41,916 nucleotides of DNA from an uncultured Prevotella sp. (GTDB lineage Bacteria > Bacteroidota > Bacteroidia > Bacteroidales > Bacteroidaceae), in the NCBI GenBank assembly GCA_902491375.1, contig CABUHE010000017.1:1-41916 (forward strand), given 5' to 3'. The translations under genes were made by a program, and so were the position numbers. Each line of letters starts with the position of its first letter. The stretch's first letter is position 1. Below the pieces are notes generated by a model that did no database searches, had not been told where the DNA came from, and was given only the letters and a program-made list of their open reading frames with translations. Of the stretch, positions 26,423 through 34,892 are shown piece by piece.

Positions 26423-28330
26423 CTACTTGCCGCGCTTCAGCTCGGCGATTCTTGCTATTATCGCGTTGTTTGCGTCCTTAACGACTTTAAGGTCGCGCAG
26501 CAGACGCAGTCTGAAACGCCACATTCTAAGATACAGGAACAGTCCTAACGGCACAAGTACGGCTGCCGTTATATTGAGCCATTTACGCTCAAACGGGCGC
26601 GTATGCGCCTTTACAGCCATAAACGGATACTCGTTCAGGCATCCGAGGATAACCTTATCCCTTGTATTCGACAGGTCTTCTATCACTGCCTCTATCTGTG
26701 TGTTGACATGCTCAATCACATGGTCGGGGGTATATTTGAAGAACACCTTAACCACATTCGGAGCCATAAGCAAGTTGTGCTCACGCACGTAATTGTCAAT
26801 TTCCGAGTTTATCTGCGCCAGTTTATCGGCGTCGCCGGTATAATCAGGATCGTTTATGATAACATCTTTCCTGTAAACGGCACGCTTTATGCGCAGGCCG
26901 AGCAGCTTCATGAAGAAGTTGCGGTAGAAGTCTATGTTAAATACTACCGAGTCGTTGTTTGCCTTATACGTGAAGAACACGGCCAGCGGTGTAAGCACAG
27001 CGAGCGCGATTGTCTTTCCGAACCATATTGTCCACATTCCTCCACGCGCCATTCGGTAGCCTGAGTTGTCGAATATGAAGAACACGATGAACACCAGCAC
27101 GGAAATAATGACAGGCACACCGAGTCCGCCCTTACGGATAATCGCACCCAGCGGCGCGCCGATAAAGAAGAACAGCAAGCACTGCAAAGCCACCGAGAAC
27201 TTGTTGATGGCCTCAATCTTGTGCTGCCTTATCAGTCTGTCGCCGTCAGCAGTCATCATGCCTTTGAAGTCAAGGTCGCTCATCTCGCTTCTCACCTGCC
27301 CCAACGCACTGTTTACAGCATCAAGTTTTGCGTCAGCGCCCATGCGTCCGTATATGGAGTCGAAGCTGAAAGTATTGGTCGACGCCATCTTGACAGCTCT
27401 CAACGAGTCTGTTTTCGATATTTTCGGCGACGGATAATATCTCAGCATCGCGTCATTATAGAACACACGTCCTACGCTGTCATAGACATGGTTCAGCGAA
27501 TCTATATCGAGATTTATCTGCCTTACGCTCTTGCCTTTGGCATTGTTTGACAGCGCGCTGGCGTCTGCCATGTCAAAGTCTGAGTCGAAGTCAAGTAGTA
27601 TTCTTTTACTTACGAATGTCTCACGGCGGTAAGGAACTCCGGCTCCTCTCATAACCTGCTGCGACTTCATGTTCTCAAACCATTCGCCGCTGTAGAGTGT
27701 AAGCTGCAAGTGCTTCTTCTCAGCCGTAGACTGAAGCATGCCTGAATCTGCAAGTATTATGGCTGCGTCCTCATAGCTGTCGGTCATCTTGTAAATCATT
27801 ATACCATACAGCTTACCCGTTTCAAGGTCTTTCTTCTGCACGTAGAGGTTACATCCGGGGATTCCGTCATAGAACACACCTTCAGGTATCTCAAGTTCAG
27901 GGCTCTTCTGTTTCATCGACAGCAGCAGGCGCGAGAACGACATATTGGCGTTTGGACCGATTACGTTCTGAAAATAGAACGAGCCGAACGATATGAATAT
28001 CACTATTACTATAAGCGACCTGAACGCCTGCATCAGCGAAATGCCGGCTGCCTTTATGGCTGTAAGCTCGCTGCTCTCGCCAAGATTACCGAACGTTATC
28101 AGCGATGACAGAAGTATTGCCAGCGGCAGAGCCTGAGGCACAAGCATCAAGCTCATGTACCAGAAAAACTGGGCCAGCACGTCCATCGACAAACCCTTAC
28201 CTATCAGTTCGTCCACGTACTTCCACAGGAACTGCATCATCAGGATGAACTGGCAGATAAAGAATGTGCCGACAAAAAGCAGACCGAACTGACGGGCTAT
28301 GAACTTGTCTAATTTCTTTACTCGAAGCAT
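26423..28330 (-). CDS. LptF/LptG-family permease (YjgP/YjgQ)
   Basis: A 635-residue inner-membrane protein of the lipopolysaccharide transport permease family. The N-terminal half has family features LDKFIARQFGLLFVGTFF, a second helix rich in Leu/Ile, and GELSELTAIKAAGIS-like GESSELTAIKAAGIS. A periplasmic domain follows (about residues 110-370). Three more helices (FFFIGAPLGAIIRKGGLGVPV and following) precede a cytoplasmic or extended C-terminal region of about 180 residues with another hydrophobic segment. Typical LptF/LptG are about 360 residues; the long C-terminus is an addition. It probably extracts LPS together with LptB, which is not nearby. Confidence 0.88.
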   Translation of the reverse strand: MLRVKKLDKFIARQFGLLFVGTFFICQFILMMQFLWKYVDELIGKGLSMDVLAQFFWYMSLMLVPQALPLAILLSSLITFGNLGESSELTAIKAAGISLMQAFRSLIVIVIFISFGSFYFQNVIGPNANMSFSRLLLSMKQKSPELEIPEGVFYDGIPGCNLYVQKKDLETGKLYGIMIYKMTDSYEDAAIILADSGMLQSTAEKKHLQLTLYSGEWFENMKSQQVMRGAGVPYRRETFVSKRILLDFDSDFDMADASALSNNAKGKSVRQINLDIDSLNHVYDSVGRVFYNDAMLRYYPSPKISKTDSLRAVKMASTNTFSFDSIYGRMGADAKLDAVNSALGQVRSEMSDLDFKGMMTADGDRLIRQHKIEAINKFSVALQCLLFFFIGAPLGAIIRKGGLGVPVIISVLVFIVFFIFDNSGYRMARGGMWTIWFGKTIALAVLTPLAVFFTYKANNDSVVFNIDFYRNFFMKLLGLRIKRAVYRKDVIINDPDYTGDADKLAQINSEIDNYVREHNLLMAPNVVKVFFKYTPDHVIEHVNTQIEAVIEDLSNTRDKVILGCLNEYPFMAVKAHTRPFERKWLNITAAVLVPLGLFLYLRMWRFRLRLLRDLKVVKDANNAIIARIAELKRGK

Positions 28331-28370
28331 TATTGTTATTAATGGATAGAGTCGTTACCTAACCAGCTTG

Positions 28371-28378
28371 CAAAATTA
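28371..28378 (-). promoter_or_regulatory. -7 box of the LptF/LptG-type gene
   Basis: TAATTTTG on the minus strand, 41 nt before the ATG; no clear -33. Confidence 0.45.
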
Positions 28379-28584
28379 GCATAAAAATATTAGAAAAACG
28401 ACTTATTATAAAAAATAAAGAGTAAAAAGCCGTAAGGCTACAAACAGGCGGCATTCTATATAATATAAGGTATAATAAAACCCTTTGAAGTATAACTTAG
28501 AGCCGACACGTCTGATGACGGAGGCTGAAATCCAGCCCACATCTGTACGCGGCTATCGTATCCGCCATGCATAGTCGGTCAGGA

Positions 28585-28983
28585 TCAAAGTCCTGTAGAG
28601 CGGTGCAGAGAGTCCATATTGGCGTCCCAGATATCCTCCAGCGTATCGGTGTCGCCGTCAGGAGCGAAGTCAGTTATCATCAGGATGTAGTCGCCTGTAA
28701 TGTCGCTCTTGTCCATCCTTAGTTCGAGATAAGTGTCACGATACTCGTCTTCGCTCCAGCGCAGTCGGATGTATCCCTTGTCCTTCTTCTCCAGCAATGA
28801 CGCTGTCCTAACCTCATGGTTGCTCCACTCATTGCCCCAAGTAAATGTAAAAGTATCTCCGCTTAGCTTCACATCGTCGGCAAACCATTTGGAAAGTCCC
28901 TCCGGGGTACTCATCAAAGACCATATTATATTTGCCGATTTCGACTTCAGTTCGCGCTCGATACTGATCTTATTAGCTTCCAT
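28585..28983 (-). CDS. START-like (SRPBCC-fold) domain protein
   Basis: A 132-residue soluble protein that looks like the START-like/AHSA1-type fold found widely in Bacteroidetes. The N-terminal strand and helix SIEREL ... IIWSLMSTPEGLSKWFADDV is typical (the WF...DV helix-strand is conserved in the superfamily). It is followed by beta strands FTFTWGNEW, IRLRWSED and YLELRMDK, and a C-terminal helix DIWDANMDSLHRSTGL. These proteins bind hydrophobic ligands in other contexts; here the function is unknown. It is monocistronic and divergent from the tRNA gene. Confidence 0.8.
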   Translation of the reverse strand: MEANKISIERELKSKSANIIWSLMSTPEGLSKWFADDVKLSGDTFTFTWGNEWSNHEVRTASLLEKKDKGYIRLRWSEDEYRDTYLELRMDKSDITGDYILMITDFAPDGDTDTLEDIWDANMDSLHRSTGL

Positions 28984-29010
28984 AGCTCATCGTAAATGAG
29001 TAATATGCCA

Positions 29011-29018
29011 CAAAAATA
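29011..29018 (-). promoter_or_regulatory. -7 box of the START-like gene
   Basis: TATTTTTG on the minus strand, 28 nt before the ATG. Confidence 0.5.
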
Positions 29019-29060
29019 CTAATTAATTCGAAGAAAAACGATAAAAAGTTCCAATATTTT

Positions 29061-29090
29061 TTGGTATGTAAAGAAAATGTATTACCTTTG
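29061..29090 (+). promoter_or_regulatory. tRNA promoter
   Basis: TTG at 29061-29063, 19-nt spacer, TACCTTTG at 29083-29090, 21 nt before the mature 5' end. Confidence 0.8.
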
Positions 29091-29111
29091 CACCCGCAAA
29101 CAAGCAAGAAC

Positions 29112-29185
29112 GGCGGGATAGCTCAGCTGGTTAGAGCGTCGGATTCATAATCCGGAGGTCGTGGGTTCGGGTCCCACCCCCGCTA
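29112..29185 (+). tRNA. tRNA with CAT anticodon (Met, or Ile2)
   Basis: A 74-nt cloverleaf: acceptor GGCGGGA with CCCCGCT, D arm GCTC...GAGC, anticodon stem TCGGA with TCCGG and loop TTCATAA, five-base variable region, T arm GTGGG-TTCGGGT-CCCAC, discriminator A. CCA is not encoded. CAT can be elongator Met, initiator Met or lysidine-modified Ile2; the sequence alone does not settle this by eye. The last acceptor pair (A7-C66) is mismatched. Confidence 0.93.
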
Positions 29186-29190
29186 CAATG

Positions 29191-29221
29191 ACACCTTACA
29201 AATCACTGATTTGTAAGGTGT
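29191..29221 (+). terminator. tRNA terminator
   Basis: A perfect 13-bp stem (ACACCTTACAAAT and its complement) with a five-base loop, followed by TTTTGTTTT, five nucleotides after the tRNA. Confidence 0.92.
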
Positions 29222-29383
29222 TTTTGTTTTATCACATCCTTACGGCATTGCAAACAGCAACCATACACACACCCAATAAGCTGACAAAATAAGCCGACAA
29301 TAGCGCACTGTTACTGGCGACAAGCACAAACTTTTGATAAATTCATAACAGATTGACAACCAGTATATTACATACATATTTAT
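29222..29383. other. Intergenic stretch without visible gene
   Basis: Between the tRNA terminator and repeat copy E no frame or structure is supported. Confidence 0.5.
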
Positions 29384-29471
29384 AAAAGGTGGTCTTTTAC
29401 GCTGCAAAACATGCCATATCGCAGCGCAAAAGAGCATGTTTTACATGATGAAACAGGCTCTTTCATACAAC
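29384..29471. repeat. 4 x 22-nt dyad element, copy E
   Basis: Units start at 29384, 29406, 29428 and 29450. Cores read AAAAGGTGGTCTTTT, AAAACATGCCATATC, AAAAGAGCATGTTTT and GAAACAGGCTCTTTC. It lies between the tRNA terminator and the duplicated purH promoter. Confidence 0.87.
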
Positions 29472-29658
29472 TATAATTTATGATTAATCCTAAAAGGCAA
29501 TGGCAGCAGCCAAACAGCACATACCTAACCTTCGGGCAAATGCTACTGACGTCCAATAAAGTCAGGCACGACCTGCATAAGATATCAATTCATACGACTT
29601 ATAGCCCAAAAACGTCTTACTTATTGACATTAGACGTAACAGATTGAAAATAAAAGTT
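29472..29658. other. Intergenic stretch without visible gene
   Basis: Between repeat copy E and the first promoter copy; no coding frame or strong hairpin is seen. Confidence 0.5.
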
Positions 29659-29708
29659 TCGTTTCTCTCGTTTTTATTTTGTATTTTTCTCAACTTGCAC
29701 TATCTTTG
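29659..29708 (+). promoter_or_regulatory. purH (cyclohydrolase) promoter, upstream copy
   Basis: First copy of a 50-bp exact direct repeat. It carries a TTG at 29679-29681, a 19-nt spacer and TATCTTTG at 29701-29708. The second copy is 89 bp downstream. Confidence 0.75.
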
Positions 29709-29747
29709 AATAACATAGGCGGCGTCTCGAAAATAAAAATAAAAAGC

Positions 29748-29797
29748 TCGTTTCTCTCGTTTTTATTTTGTATTTTTCTCAACTTGCACTATCTTTG
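29748..29797 (+). promoter_or_regulatory. purH (cyclohydrolase) promoter, downstream copy
   Basis: Second, identical 50-bp copy: TTG at 29768-29770, 19-nt spacer, TATCTTTG at 29790-29797, 30 nt before the ATG at 29828. This box shows that the in-frame TTG at 29768 is a promoter element, not a start codon. Confidence 0.85.
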
Positions 29798-29827
29798 CAC
29801 TCTAAAAACAACAAGTTTACCAAATAT

Positions 29828-30421
29828 ATGGCCGAAACAAAAAAAATAAAGACAGCCCTTATATCTGTATTCCACAAAGACGGGCTTGACGAGCTGCTTG
29901 CAAAGCTCAATGCTGAAGGTGTAAAATTCTTATCTACAGGAGGTACTCAAAAGTTTATTGAATCGCTCGGATACGAGTGTCAGACAGTTGAAAGCGTAAC
30001 AACTTATCCGTCAATTCTCGGAGGTCGCGTCAAGACTCTTCACCCGAAAATATTCGGAGGAATTCTCGGACGCCGCGACAACGAAGGCGACAAAGAGCAG
30101 ATGAAACAGTATGAAATACCTGAGATTGACCTTGTAATAGTAGACCTCTACCCCTTCGAGCAGACAGTAGCAAGCGGAGCTTCAGAGGCCGACATTATCG
30201 AAAAGATCGACATAGGCGGAATTTCACTGATACGCGCAGGAGCCAAAAACTTCAAGGACGTGGTAATCGTTCCAAGTAAGGCAGAATACAGCGTATTGCT
30301 CGATATACTTAATAAGAAAGGTGCACAGACCGACATTGAAGACCGCCGCATGTTTGCGACACGTGCGTTCGGCGTAAGCAGCCACTACGACACGGCTATT
30401 CACAACTGGTTTAATTCTTAA
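29828..30421 (+). CDS. purH: Stand-alone IMP cyclohydrolase (PurH N-terminal activity)
   Basis: The protein closes the ring of FAICAR to give IMP, the last step of de novo purine synthesis. From the ATG at 29828 it has 197 residues and corresponds to the MGS-like IMPCH domain alone. Visible motifs are KTALISVFHKDGLDEL, FLSTGGTQKFI, LGGRVKTLHPKIFGGIL (Lys69-Thr70), IVDLYPFEQTV, IDIGGISLIRAGAKN and RAFGVSSHYDTAI. It stops where bifunctional PurH would continue into the AICARFT domain, and no remnant of that domain is seen in the 178 nt before mreB. The partner activity is at 9266-10447. Confidence 0.93.
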   Translation: MAETKKIKTALISVFHKDGLDELLAKLNAEGVKFLSTGGTQKFIESLGYECQTVESVTTYPSILGGRVKTLHPKIFGGILGRRDNEGDKEQMKQYEIPEIDLVIVDLYPFEQTVASGASEADIIEKIDIGGISLIRAGAKNFKDVVIVPSKAEYSVLLDILNKKGAQTDIEDRRMFATRAFGVSSHYDTAIHNWFNS

Positions 30422-30531
30422 TCCACCGCCGGCAGCCTGGCACGCATTAAAAATCAATCCCCGTGTCAGCTTCGCCAGTAATGGATTTACAATCATTAGT
30501 TTTCAGGCTACAGTCTGATTTAGAAACCGAG

Positions 30532-30547
30532 TCAGGCAGAAGCCTGA
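30532..30547 (+). terminator. Weak hairpin between purH and mreB
   Basis: TCAGGC-AGAA-GCCTGA followed by TTT. It could attenuate read-through into the mre cluster. No separate mreB promoter box was found in the gap. Confidence 0.4.
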
Positions 30548-30599
30548 TTTGAAAAGAGAAAAGGAGTTCGACGAAAGTCAATTATGGAGTAGTTTTATT

Positions 30600-31622
30600 A
30601 TGGGATTTTTTTCATTTATCCAAGAGATTGCGATGGACCTTGGCACTGCCAACACTATCATTATCAGTGATGACAAGATAGTAGTTGACGAGCCATCGGT
30701 AGTGGCCCTCGACCGCCGCACGGACAAGATGATAGCCGTGGGCGAAAAGGCCAAGATGATGTATGAGAAGACAAACGACAACATCCGCACTATCCGCCCG
30801 CTGCGCGACGGAGTGATAGCAGACTTCACTGCTTGCGAGCAGATGATGCGCGGACTTATTAAGATGGTACATACGGGCAGAAGATTCTTCTCGCCCTCAC
30901 TGCGCATGGTTATCGGTGTGCCCTCCGGCTCTACCGAAGTTGAGCTGCGCGCCGTGCGCGACTCTGCCGAACATGCAGGCGGACGCGATGTTTACCTGAT
31001 ATTCGAACCGATGGCTGCCGCTATCGGTATAGGCCTTGACGTTGAAGCGCCTGAAGGCAACATGGTTGTCGACATAGGCGGCGGAAGCACCGAGATTGCC
31101 GTAATATCACTGGGCGGCATCGTTTCAAACAACTCTATCCGCACCGCAGGCGACGACCTGACGGCTGAGATACAGGAATACATGAGCAAGCAGCACAATG
31201 TAAAGGTGAGCGAGCGCATGGCAGAACGCATCAAGATACACGTCGGCTCATCGCTGACTGACCTCGGCGACCAGGCTCCTGAGGACTATGTTGTTCACGG
31301 TCCTAACAAGGTTACAGCACTGCCTATGGAGGTGCCGGTATGCTATCAGGAAATAGCTCACTGCCTTGACCGCACAATCGCCAAGATTGAGAACGCCGTA
31401 CTCTCAGCTCTTGAGAACACTCCACCAGAGCTTTATGCAGATATCGTCAAGAACGGTATCTACCTCACAGGTGGCGGCGCACTGCTTCGCGGACTTGACA
31501 AACGTCTTGCCGACAAGATTAAGATACCATTCCACGTGGCCGAGGATCCTCTGCACAGCGTGGCTAAAGGAACGGGCATCGCAATCAAGAACGTTGACCG
31601 CTTCTCATTCCTCATGAGGTAA
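30600..31622 (+). CDS. mreB: Rod-shape actin homologue MreB
   Basis: A 340-residue cytoskeletal ATPase that forms membrane-bound filaments guiding cell elongation. Features: N-terminal amphipathic start GFFSFIQEIAMDLGTANTII with the phosphate-1 loop DLGTANT, RPLRDGVIADF, VIGVPSGSTEVE, phosphate-2 loop VVDIGGGSTEIAVIS, and adenosine motif IYLTGGGALLRGLD. I chose ATG at 30600, preceded by GGAG at 30586-30589, over an upstream in-frame TTG (30549) that would add a charged 17-residue tail not typical of MreB. First gene of the mreBCD-mrdA-rodA cluster. Confidence 0.96.
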   Translation: MGFFSFIQEIAMDLGTANTIIISDDKIVVDEPSVVALDRRTDKMIAVGEKAKMMYEKTNDNIRTIRPLRDGVIADFTACEQMMRGLIKMVHTGRRFFSPSLRMVIGVPSGSTEVELRAVRDSAEHAGGRDVYLIFEPMAAAIGIGLDVEAPEGNMVVDIGGGSTEIAVISLGGIVSNNSIRTAGDDLTAEIQEYMSKQHNVKVSERMAERIKIHVGSSLTDLGDQAPEDYVVHGPNKVTALPMEVPVCYQEIAHCLDRTIAKIENAVLSALENTPPELYADIVKNGIYLTGGGALLRGLDKRLADKIKIPFHVAEDPLHSVAKGTGIAIKNVDRFSFLMR

Positions 31623-31628
31623 TACGAA

Positions 31629-32492
31629 ATGCGTAACCTGATTGATTTTATCACAAGATACAATCACTGGTTTGTCTTTGTCATACTTGAAGTTATAAGC
31701 TTCGTACTGCTTTTCAGGTTTAACAGCTATCAGGGCAGCGTATGGCTGTCGTCAGCAAACGCCGTAGCTGGAAAAGTATATGAAGCCGACGCTACCGTCA
31801 AGAACTTCTTCAGTCTGACAAAGATAAACCAGCAACTTAATGTGCGCAACCTATACCTTGAACAGACAGTCAGAAAACTGTCTGAACAAGTACGTACAGA
31901 GAAAAAAGACTCGTCGTGGCTGTTCCGCACTCAGGCCGAAGTACTGAAAGAATACAAGCTGATACCCGCCAAAGTCATAACAAACTCGATTGACAAGCGC
32001 GACAACTTCATCACTATCGACAAAGGACGGGCCGACGGAATCAAGCCCGACATGGGCGTAGCATGCGGCACGGGTATTGTCGGCGTTGTATATATGGTGT
32101 CTGAACATTACGCAATCGTCATTCCGATACTTAGCTCAAAGTCGAATATCAGCGTAACGATAAGAAAGAGAGGATACTTCGGCTACCTGCACTGGACTGG
32201 CGGAGCGTCTGATTTGGCGTATGTTGACGATATTCCACGCCACGCGCACTTCCGTCTGGGCGATCTTATCGAGACCAGCGGCTACTCGGCAATGTTTCCT
32301 CCGGGCATCATAGCAGGACAGATTCTGCACGTATACAACTCGCCCGACGGACTGTCTTACCGTGTACAGGTGCGTCTGACAACAGACTTCGGCAACCTGC
32401 GCGACGTATGTGTAATTGACAACACTATTATGAAAGAGCGTATCGACCTGATGCGCAGCGCACAAGACTCATTGAAACTTAAGCAGAACTAG
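31629..32492 (+). CDS. mreC: Rod-shape determining protein MreC
   Basis: A 287-residue bitopic membrane protein. A short cytoplasmic start and one membrane helix (WFVFVILEVISFVLLF) lead into a coiled coil (about residues 60-105, with INQQLNVRNLYLEQTVRKLSE) and then the MreC beta domain with NSIDKRDNFITIDKGRADGI, GIVGVVYMVSEHYAIVIPI and LIETSGYSAMFPPGIIAGQI. It scaffolds PBP2 and RodA in the elongasome. It begins six nucleotides after mreB. Confidence 0.95.
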   Translation: MRNLIDFITRYNHWFVFVILEVISFVLLFRFNSYQGSVWLSSANAVAGKVYEADATVKNFFSLTKINQQLNVRNLYLEQTVRKLSEQVRTEKKDSSWLFRTQAEVLKEYKLIPAKVITNSIDKRDNFITIDKGRADGIKPDMGVACGTGIVGVVYMVSEHYAIVIPILSSKSNISVTIRKRGYFGYLHWTGGASDLAYVDDIPRHAHFRLGDLIETSGYSAMFPPGIIAGQILHVYNSPDGLSYRVQVRLTTDFGNLRDVCVIDNTIMKERIDLMRSAQDSLKLKQN

Positions 32493-32504
32493 GAGCGTCA
32501 AGCA

Positions 32505-33005
32505 ATGAAGATAGAAGTATTAAGACATCTCTTCACATTCATCGTTTTATGCCTTGTACAGGTATTAGTGCTCAACCACATCAACCTGCTGGGCTGCGCC
32601 ACGCCCTTACTGTACGTATATTTTATCATGCTTTTCAGGCGTGGATTCCCCAAATGGGGCATCCTGCTGTGGAGCTTTCTTACCGGACTTTGCATCGATA
32701 TGTTCTCAAACACACCGGGAGTCGCGGCTGCTTCTGCCACCCTGCTCGGTCTGTTGCAGCCTTATCTGCTGAATATGTTCATACAAAGAGACAGTCCGGA
32801 CGACCTCATGCCTACAATGAAGTCGCTCGGAGCAGGCCGGTATTTCTACTACACACTGTCGTGCGTGTTCATTTTCAACCTGCTTTTCTTCACCCTTGAG
32901 TCATTCAGTTTCTTCAACTGGCTGCAATGGATAAGCAATATCGGAGGCAGCACGGCACTCACTGTAATCCTGATACTCGTAATCGAGAATGTCAGGAAGA
33001 AATAA
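32505..33005 (+). CDS. mreD: Rod-shape determining protein MreD
   Basis: A 166-residue polytopic membrane protein with about five hydrophobic segments (FIVLCLVQVLVLNHI, LLYVYFIMLF, WSFLTGLCIDMFSNTPGVAAASATLL, VFIFNLLFFTL, ALTVILILVI). The Asp in GLCIDMFSNTPG is at the usual conserved position. Sequence is fast-evolving in this family, so identification rests on topology plus position between mreC (12 nt upstream) and mrdA. Confidence 0.9.
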   Translation: MKIEVLRHLFTFIVLCLVQVLVLNHINLLGCATPLLYVYFIMLFRRGFPKWGILLWSFLTGLCIDMFSNTPGVAAASATLLGLLQPYLLNMFIQRDSPDDLMPTMKSLGAGRYFYYTLSCVFIFNLLFFTLESFSFFNWLQWISNIGGSTALTVILILVIENVRKK

Positions 33006-33038
33006 AGCGACATTACATAAAACGCAAAAACGCGGAAT

Positions 33039-34892
33039 ATGGATAAAGATTACGGACTTGAGAACAGGCAATATGTAATCGGCGGAATAGCTATCTTCAT
33101 TATCGTAGTGTACATAATAAGACTTTTTACACTACAGATAATGAGCGACGACTACAAAAAAAACGCCGACAGTAACGCCCTGCTCAAGAAAGTGGAATAT
33201 CCGGCGCGTGGCGTAATTTCCGACAGAAACGGCCGTCTGCTTGTCTACAACCAGAGTGCTTACGACATTATGGTCGTCATGAACGAGGAGAAAGGCAGAC
33301 TCGACACGCTTGATTTCTGCGAATCACTCGGCATAACGAAAGAGTTTTTTGATCAGAGGATGGCTGAAATAAAAGACCGTAACAAGAATCCGGGCTACTC
33401 TCCTTTCACACAACAGATGTTCATGAGCCAGCTGACTGAAAAAGAGTTCAGCATCTTCCAGGAAAAAATTTATCGCTTCCCCGGCTTTTATGTAAGACGA
33501 CGAAGCATAAGACAATACACAACTCCTAACGCCGCGCACGTTTTGGGCGATGTTGCCGAGGTGTCAAGTGCCGACATAGAGGACGACTCTTACTATCAGC
33601 TTGGCGACTATATAGGCAAACAGGGCGTTGAGAAATATTACGAAAAGCAGCTCAGAGGCGAAAAAGGAGTTCAGATTTTGCTGCGTGATGCACGCGGACG
33701 AATACAAGGCAGCTACATGCAAGGCAAGTTCGACCGTCGTCCAGTAGCAGGTAAAGACCTGACACTGAGCATCGATGCCAACCTTCAGGCTCTCGGCGAG
33801 CGGCTTCTTGAAGGCAAGATTGGCAGTATTGTAGCCATCGAACCTTCTACGGGTGAGGTGCTTTGTATGGTTTCTTCACCATCATACGACCCGCGTACCA
33901 TAACAGGACGCAACCGAAGCAAGATGCACACAATACTTTCCAACAATCTTTGGCTGCCGTTACTCAACCGTTCTATAATGGGTGTTTATCCTCCGGGCTC
34001 AACTTTCAAGACAACTCAGGGACTGACATTCCTGAGCGAAGGCATCGTCACTCCAAACACAATGTTCCCCTGCCACCACGGTTTCTACTGCAAAGGACTA
34101 CACGTCGGCTGCCACGGTCACGCTTCACCGATAAATCTTATACCAGCATTGGGCACATCGTGCAACGGTTACTTCTGCTGGGGACTTTACTATATGCTCG
34201 GCAACAGGGCAAAATATAAGACTGTGCAGGACGCTATGAACACATGGCGCGACTACATGGTGAGCATGGGATTAGGCTACAAGCTCGGCATAGACCTTCC
34301 CGGAGAGAAGCGCGGACTTATTCCTAACGCTCAATATTACGACAAAGCATACAAAGGTTCGTGGAACGGACTGACTGTAATCAGTATTGCCATCGGTCAG
34401 GGAGAGGTGCTGCTTACACCGTTGCAGATAGCCAACCTTTGTGCAACAATAGCCAATCGCGGCTACTACTATACGCCTCACGTTGTACGAAAAGTACAGG
34501 GTGAAATGCTTGACGCTAAATACAGGGAGAAACATTACACCAAGGCTAACCGCCGTGCGTATGAATATATTGTAGCCGGAATGCGCCGTTCTGTATTGAG
34601 CGGAACATGTCACGCTGCCAACAGAGGCGACTATGAGGTCTGCGGTAAGACAGGTACGGCACAGAACAGAGGCCACGACCACTCCATATTCATGGGCTTC
34701 GCACCGATGAACAATCCTAAAATAGCCATCGCAGTATATGTTGAAAACGGTGGTTTCGGTGCTGTTTACGGTGTACCTATCGGATCCCTGATGATGGAAC
34801 AATATATAAAAGGTAAACTTTCGCCTGCATCTGAAAAAAAGGCAGAGGAATTCCAACATAGAAGAATATCTTATGGCACAGCAAGTAGATAG
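33039..34892 (+). CDS. mrdA: Penicillin-binding protein 2 (elongasome transpeptidase)
   Basis: A 617-residue class B PBP that crosslinks peptidoglycan during elongation. It has one N-terminal membrane helix (residues 12-30), a dimerisation/pedestal region with ARGVISDRNGRLL, and the transpeptidase domain. The active site is complete: STFK (Ser321-Lys324), SCN (374-376) and KTG (537-539). A Cys/His cluster at residues 345-361 (CHHGFYCKGLHVGCHGH) lies between STFK and SCN; E. coli PBP2 has a zinc site in this region, so metal binding is plausible. The 3' end overlaps rodA by 20 nt. Confidence 0.96.
   Translation: MDKDYGLENRQYVIGGIAIFIIVVYIIRLFTLQIMSDDYKKNADSNALLKKVEYPARGVISDRNGRLLVYNQSAYDIMVVMNEEKGRLDTLDFCESLGITKEFFDQRMAEIKDRNKNPGYSPFTQQMFMSQLTEKEFSIFQEKIYRFPGFYVRRRSIRQYTTPNAAHVLGDVAEVSSADIEDDSYYQLGDYIGKQGVEKYYEKQLRGEKGVQILLRDARGRIQGSYMQGKFDRRPVAGKDLTLSIDANLQALGERLLEGKIGSIVAIEPSTGEVLCMVSSPSYDPRTITGRNRSKMHTILSNNLWLPLLNRSIMGVYPPGSTFKTTQGLTFLSEGIVTPNTMFPCHHGFYCKGLHVGCHGHASPINLIPALGTSCNGYFCWGLYYMLGNRAKYKTVQDAMNTWRDYMVSMGLGYKLGIDLPGEKRGLIPNAQYYDKAYKGSWNGLTVISIAIGQGEVLLTPLQIANLCATIANRGYYYTPHVVRKVQGEMLDAKYREKHYTKANRRAYEYIVAGMRRSVLSGTCHAANRGDYEVCGKTGTAQNRGHDHSIFMGFAPMNNPKIAIAVYVENGGFGAVYGVPIGSLMMEQYIKGKLSPASEKKAEEFQHRRISYGTASR

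Noticed and set aside
29768..29827. TTG start at 29768 for IMP cyclohydrolase
   Set aside because: The TTG is the -33 element of the proximal promoter and transcription would begin downstream of it. ATG at 29828 fits the family N-terminus.
30549..30599. TTG start at 30549 for MreB
   Set aside because: It would add 17 charged residues ahead of the conserved amphipathic start; the ATG at 30600 has GGAG upstream.
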